Shown here in pieces: positions 6,470-8,216 of a stretch of DNA of 8,216 bases; position 1 is the first letter of the stretch, and every line of letters starts with the position of its first letter. The stretch comes from Candidatus Acidiferrales bacterium (lineage in GTDB: Bacteria; Acidobacteriota; Terriglobia; Acidiferrales; UBA7541). The translations under genes and the position numbers were made by a program. The stretch lies in NCBI GenBank assembly GCA_955651735.1, contig CATPAM010000395.1:1-8216 (forward strand), given 5' to 3'. Under the pieces are notes generated by a model. That model was given only the letters and a program-made list of their open reading frames with translations, had not been told where the DNA came from and ran no database searches.

Positions 6470-6958
6470 TTAACTGCGCTTAGCCGGAACGCCGCCGTTG
6501 CGTTCAGAGGCTACGGCCAGCACTTGGGTGGCGTGGCCTTTGGCCTTCACGTTGTCCCAGACGTGCTCGATTTTCCCATCCGCGCCGATGAGAAACGAGC
6601 TGCGCACAATTCCCAAGAACGACTTGCCCAGGAATTTCTTCATCCGCCGCGCGCCGTAGGCTTCGATCATCGTAAACTCAGGATCGCTCAGCAGCGGAAA
6701 ATTCAGCTTGTACTTTTCCTTGAAGCTCGCTTGCGCCTTCACCGCATCGCCGCTCGCACCCAGGATCACCACATTCAGCTTGTCGAATTGCTTCTTTGCG
6801 TCACGAAACTCGGACGCTTCCACCGTTCAACCCGAAGTATTCGCCTTCGGAAAGAAAAACAGCAACACCCGCTTCCCGCGAAATTCGGAGAGCGAAACGT
6901 CCCTGCCATCGTCGCCCTTCACCTTGAAATCCGGAGCCTTATCCCCAGCCTTCAACAT
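6470..6958 (-). CDS. Bcp/PrxQ-type peroxiredoxin, probable selenoprotein (in-frame TGA read as selenocysteine)
   Basis: Read from ATG at 6958 (GAGGTGA ribosome binding site at 6964-6970) to TAA at 6472-6470, the frame gives 162 residues (E. coli Bcp is 156) with a single internal TGA at 6829-6827, codon 44. The N-terminal part reads MLKAGDKAPDFKVKGDDG, then SLSEFRGKRVLLFFFPKANTSG, then TGA, then TVEASEFRDAKKQF. In ordinary Bcp the motif is FYPKADTPGCTVEAC, so the TGA replaces exactly the peroxidatic cysteine. The conserved Thr (T41), the Glu of TVEA and the later Arg in VRSSFLIGADGKIEHVW are retained. The usual resolving cysteine position is Ser, and the whole protein has no Cys. The family reduces hydrogen peroxide and organic hydroperoxides with thioredoxin-type donors. 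A hairpin right after the TGA fits a bacterial SECIS. Homology continuing in the same frame on both sides argues against decay. A sequencing error or a recent nonsense mutation is the main alternative. The gene lies 78 nt downstream of gatB on the same strand. Confidence 0.85.
6798..6817 (-). promoter_or_regulatory. Candidate bacterial SECIS hairpin
   Basis: On the minus strand, 9 nt after the TGA, GCGTCCGA (6817-6810) pairs with TCG and GACGC (6806-6804 and 6802-6798), leaving one unpaired U at 6803 and an apical loop GUU (6809-6807). The loop begins 17 nt after the UGA and has G in first position. Known bacterial SECIS elements sit immediately downstream of the UGA inside the coding region, have a small apical loop with an early G (GU in E. 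coli fdhF) and are bound by SelB. The bulged U is on the 3' side here, unlike fdhF. No folding energy was computed. Confidence 0.6.
6827..6829 (-). other. Candidate selenocysteine codon (UGA) at the peroxidatic position
   Basis: The minus-strand codons are ACT TCG GGT TGA ACG GTG GAA, i.e. T-S-G-U-T-V-E. hpnB in this window ends in TGA and no other gene here has an internal one, so TGA is not generally reassigned. Reading it as a stop would leave a 43-residue stub without an active site. Confidence 0.82.
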
Positions 6959-6986
6959 TGCAATCACCTCGAGGTTTTCTTGGAGT

Positions 6987-7005
6987 GCGGCAGTCTGGCT
7001 GCCGC
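6987..7005. repeat. Short inverted repeat between gatB and the peroxiredoxin gene
   Basis: GCGGCAG (6987-6993) and CTGCCGC (6999-7005) form a perfect 7-bp stem with a 5-nt loop. It lies in the 78-nt gap between the gatB stop and the peroxiredoxin start. On the plus strand it is followed by TTTC; on the minus strand, in the sense of the genes, there is no T run. It may be a copy of a dispersed palindromic element or attenuate read-through from gatB. Confidence 0.4.
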
Positions 7006-7036
7006 TTTCACGGCCTGGACAACACTATAAGCTGTT

Positions 7037-8216
7037 CTACGAAAGCAGTTGGCGCAAAATATCATTCACCGCTTGCGGATTCGCCTGCCCACGCGTAGCC
7101 CGCATGACCTGTCCCACAAAAAACTTGAACACCCCTTCATTCCCGCCTTTGAATTTCGCCACGTTATCCGGATTCTTAGCAATCACGTCCCGCGCCGCCT
7201 GCTCGATCGCCGAAGTGTCGCTGATCTGCGTCAACTCTTCCGCCGCCACAATCTCTCCGGCGCCCCGCCCGCTGTCAAACATCGTCGCAAATACTTTTTT
7301 CCCCACCGCGCCCGTGATTTTCCCCTCTTCCACCAGCTTCAGCAGCTCCGCCAGCGCCGCGGGCGAAACGGGCGACGCATCGATCTCTTTTCCGGAATCA
7401 TTCAGCCGCCGCAAAAGTTCCGTCTGCATCCAGTTTGCAGCGCTCTTTGCCGAACCGCCCGCCTTCGCCGCCGCCTCGAAATAATCCGCCAGCGCCTGCG
7501 AACCGGTAAGCACCTCCGCGTCGTAAGCCGTAATTCCGTACTCCCGGACGAGGCGCTGCTGCTTCGCGTGTGGCAGCTCCGGCAGCTTGCCCCGGATTTC
7601 CTCGCGCCACGCCGCGCTCACGTGCACCGGCAACAAATCTGGCTCCGGAAAATATCGGTAATCATGCGCCTTCTCTTTCGAGCGCATGGAATCCGTGCGG
7701 TTCATGGACTGATTCCACAGCCGCGTCTCCTGCGATATGCGTCCCCCGCTCTCGAGCACCCCGATGTGCCGTTCGATTTCGTATTCCAGCGCCTTCTGCA
7801 GAAACCGGAAGGAGTTAAGATTTTTTACTTCGACCTTGGTGCCGAATTCCTGCGAGCCGCGCAGCCGCACGCTCACATTCGCGTCACAGCGCAGCGACCC
7901 TTCTTCCATGTTGCAGTCGCTCACTCCGGTATACAGCAGAATCTGCCGCAGCGTCGTCAGATACGCGTAAGCCTCTTGTGGTGCGCGCATGTCCGGCTCG
8001 GAAACGATTTCGCACAGGGGCGTCCCGCAGCGGTTGTAATCGATGTATGCCTTGGTGGCCGATTGTGAAAAGCCTTCGTGCAAATTCTTGGCCGCGTCCT
8101 CTTCCAGGTGCAGTCGCGTGATCCCGATGCGCTTCTGCGATCCGCCGTGCTCCACCTCAATCCAGCCCCCGGTGGCCAGCGGCAGCTCGTACTGCGAAAC
8201 CTGATAGCCCTTGGGC
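7037..8216 (-). CDS. gatB: Aspartyl/glutamyl-tRNA(Asn/Gln) amidotransferase subunit B, N-terminus cut by the window edge
   Basis: The minus-strand frame is open from the right edge to TAG at 7039-7037, giving 392 visible residues of a protein usually about 475-490 long; the missing part is the N-terminus. It opens with PKGYQVSQYELPLATGGWIEVE, then KRIGITRLHLEEDAAK, the family signature DYNRCGTPLCEIVSEPDM (7988-8041), CNMEEGSLRCDANVSVRLRGS, GTKVEVKNLNSFRFLQKALEYEIERH and HDYRYFPEPDLLPV. The helical C-terminal YqeY-like tail domain includes NWMQTELLRRLN, KITGAVGKKVFATMF and FFVGQVMRATRGQANP. A GTG at 8155 could be mistaken for the start but lies inside the conserved domain. GatB is the kinase/tRNA-binding part of GatCAB, which amidates mischarged Glu-tRNA(Gln) and Asp-tRNA(Asn) with ammonia from GatA. 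gatA and gatC are not in the window. The gene lies upstream of the peroxiredoxin in the same direction. Confidence 0.97.
   Translation of the reverse strand, partial: PKGYQVSQYELPLATGGWIEVEHGGSQKRIGITRLHLEEDAAKNLHEGFSQSATKAYIDYNRCGTPLCEIVSEPDMRAPQEAYAYLTTLRQILLYTGVSDCNMEEGSLRCDANVSVRLRGSQEFGTKVEVKNLNSFRFLQKALEYEIERHIGVLESGGRISQETRLWNQSMNRTDSMRSKEKAHDYRYFPEPDLLPVHVSAAWREEIRGKLPELPHAKQQRLVREYGITAYDAEVLTGSQALADYFEAAAKAGGSAKSAANWMQTELLRRLNDSGKEIDASPVSPAALAELLKLVEEGKITGAVGKKVFATMFDSGRGAGEIVAAEELTQISDTSAIEQAARDVIAKNPDNVAKFKGGNEGVFKFFVGQVMRATRGQANPQAVNDILRQLLS

Noticed and set aside
6470..6823. Peroxiredoxin gene starting at the GTG at 6823, as a naive caller would have it
   Set aside because: This start omits the conserved first 43 residues and the active-site position. 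The upstream frame has a good ribosome binding site, an ATG and clear family sequence, so the true gene runs to 6958.
6827..6829. The in-frame TGA as a sign of a pseudogene
   Set aside because: It is the only lesion, lies exactly at the peroxidatic residue, and a SECIS-like hairpin follows. A random nonsense mutation at that codon is possible but less likely. It remains the main alternative until reads and sel genes are checked.
6708..7484. Plus-strand 258-codon frame opposite the peroxiredoxin and gatB
   Set aside because: It runs antisense across two recognised genes and the gap between them and resembles no family I know; it is a GC-rich shadow.
7049..8068. Plus-strand 339-codon frame opposite gatB
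   Set aside because: It is an Arg/His/Leu-rich antisense shadow of gatB with no domain.
1..8216. CRISPR array, tRNA, rRNA, transposase or phage genes
   Set aside because: I saw no regularly spaced repeats, no tRNA-like cloverleaf, no rRNA sequence, and no transposase, integrase or phage protein motifs on either strand.

Overview
This GC-rich bacterial window carries seven genes. The combination of an orphan hopanoid-associated glycosyltransferase, a panB-DinB-panC cluster, a secreted glycine-zipper protein and an Asp/Glu-tRNA amidotransferase, with long GC-rich shadow frames, suggests an Acidobacteriota-like soil bacterium. That placement is an impression from gene types and style, not a phylogenetic result. 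The standard genetic code is in use: hpnB ends in TGA, while the other complete genes end in TAG or TAA.

Layout, left to right. (1) 1-1695 (+): the C-terminal three quarters of a molybdenum hydroxylase large subunit of the isoquinoline 1-oxidoreductase beta / aldehyde oxidase type, cut by the left edge. (2) 1696-1975: a gap with an 18-bp perfect palindrome and a 14-nt direct repeat. (3) About 1976-3139 (+): hpnB, a membrane family-2 glycosyltransferase. (4) 3140-3463: a less GC-rich, gene-free leader, probably holding the promoter of the next operon. (5) 3464-5816 (+): panB, a DinB-family metalloprotein, and panC, closely spaced and most likely co-transcribed; PanB and PanC make pantoate and join it to beta-alanine to give pantothenate, the coenzyme A precursor. 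(6) 5892-6464 (+): a small exported protein with a beta-rich domain and a glycine-zipper segment. (7) 6470-6958 (-): a Bcp/PrxQ-type peroxiredoxin. (8) 7037-8216 (-): gatB, cut by the right edge and upstream of the peroxiredoxin on the same strand.

The most notable item is the peroxiredoxin. Its reading frame is open over 162 codons except for one TGA, which falls exactly where the family has its peroxidatic cysteine (TPGCTVE in ordinary Bcp, here TSG-TGA-TVE). A hairpin with a GUU apical loop starts 9 nt after the TGA, as expected of a bacterial SECIS element. The protein has no cysteine elsewhere. I read it as a selenocysteine peroxiredoxin. Ordinary gene calling would cut it to a fragment starting at the GTG just after the TGA, losing the active site. 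It would need selA/selB/selC/selD elsewhere in the genome; none are in this window.
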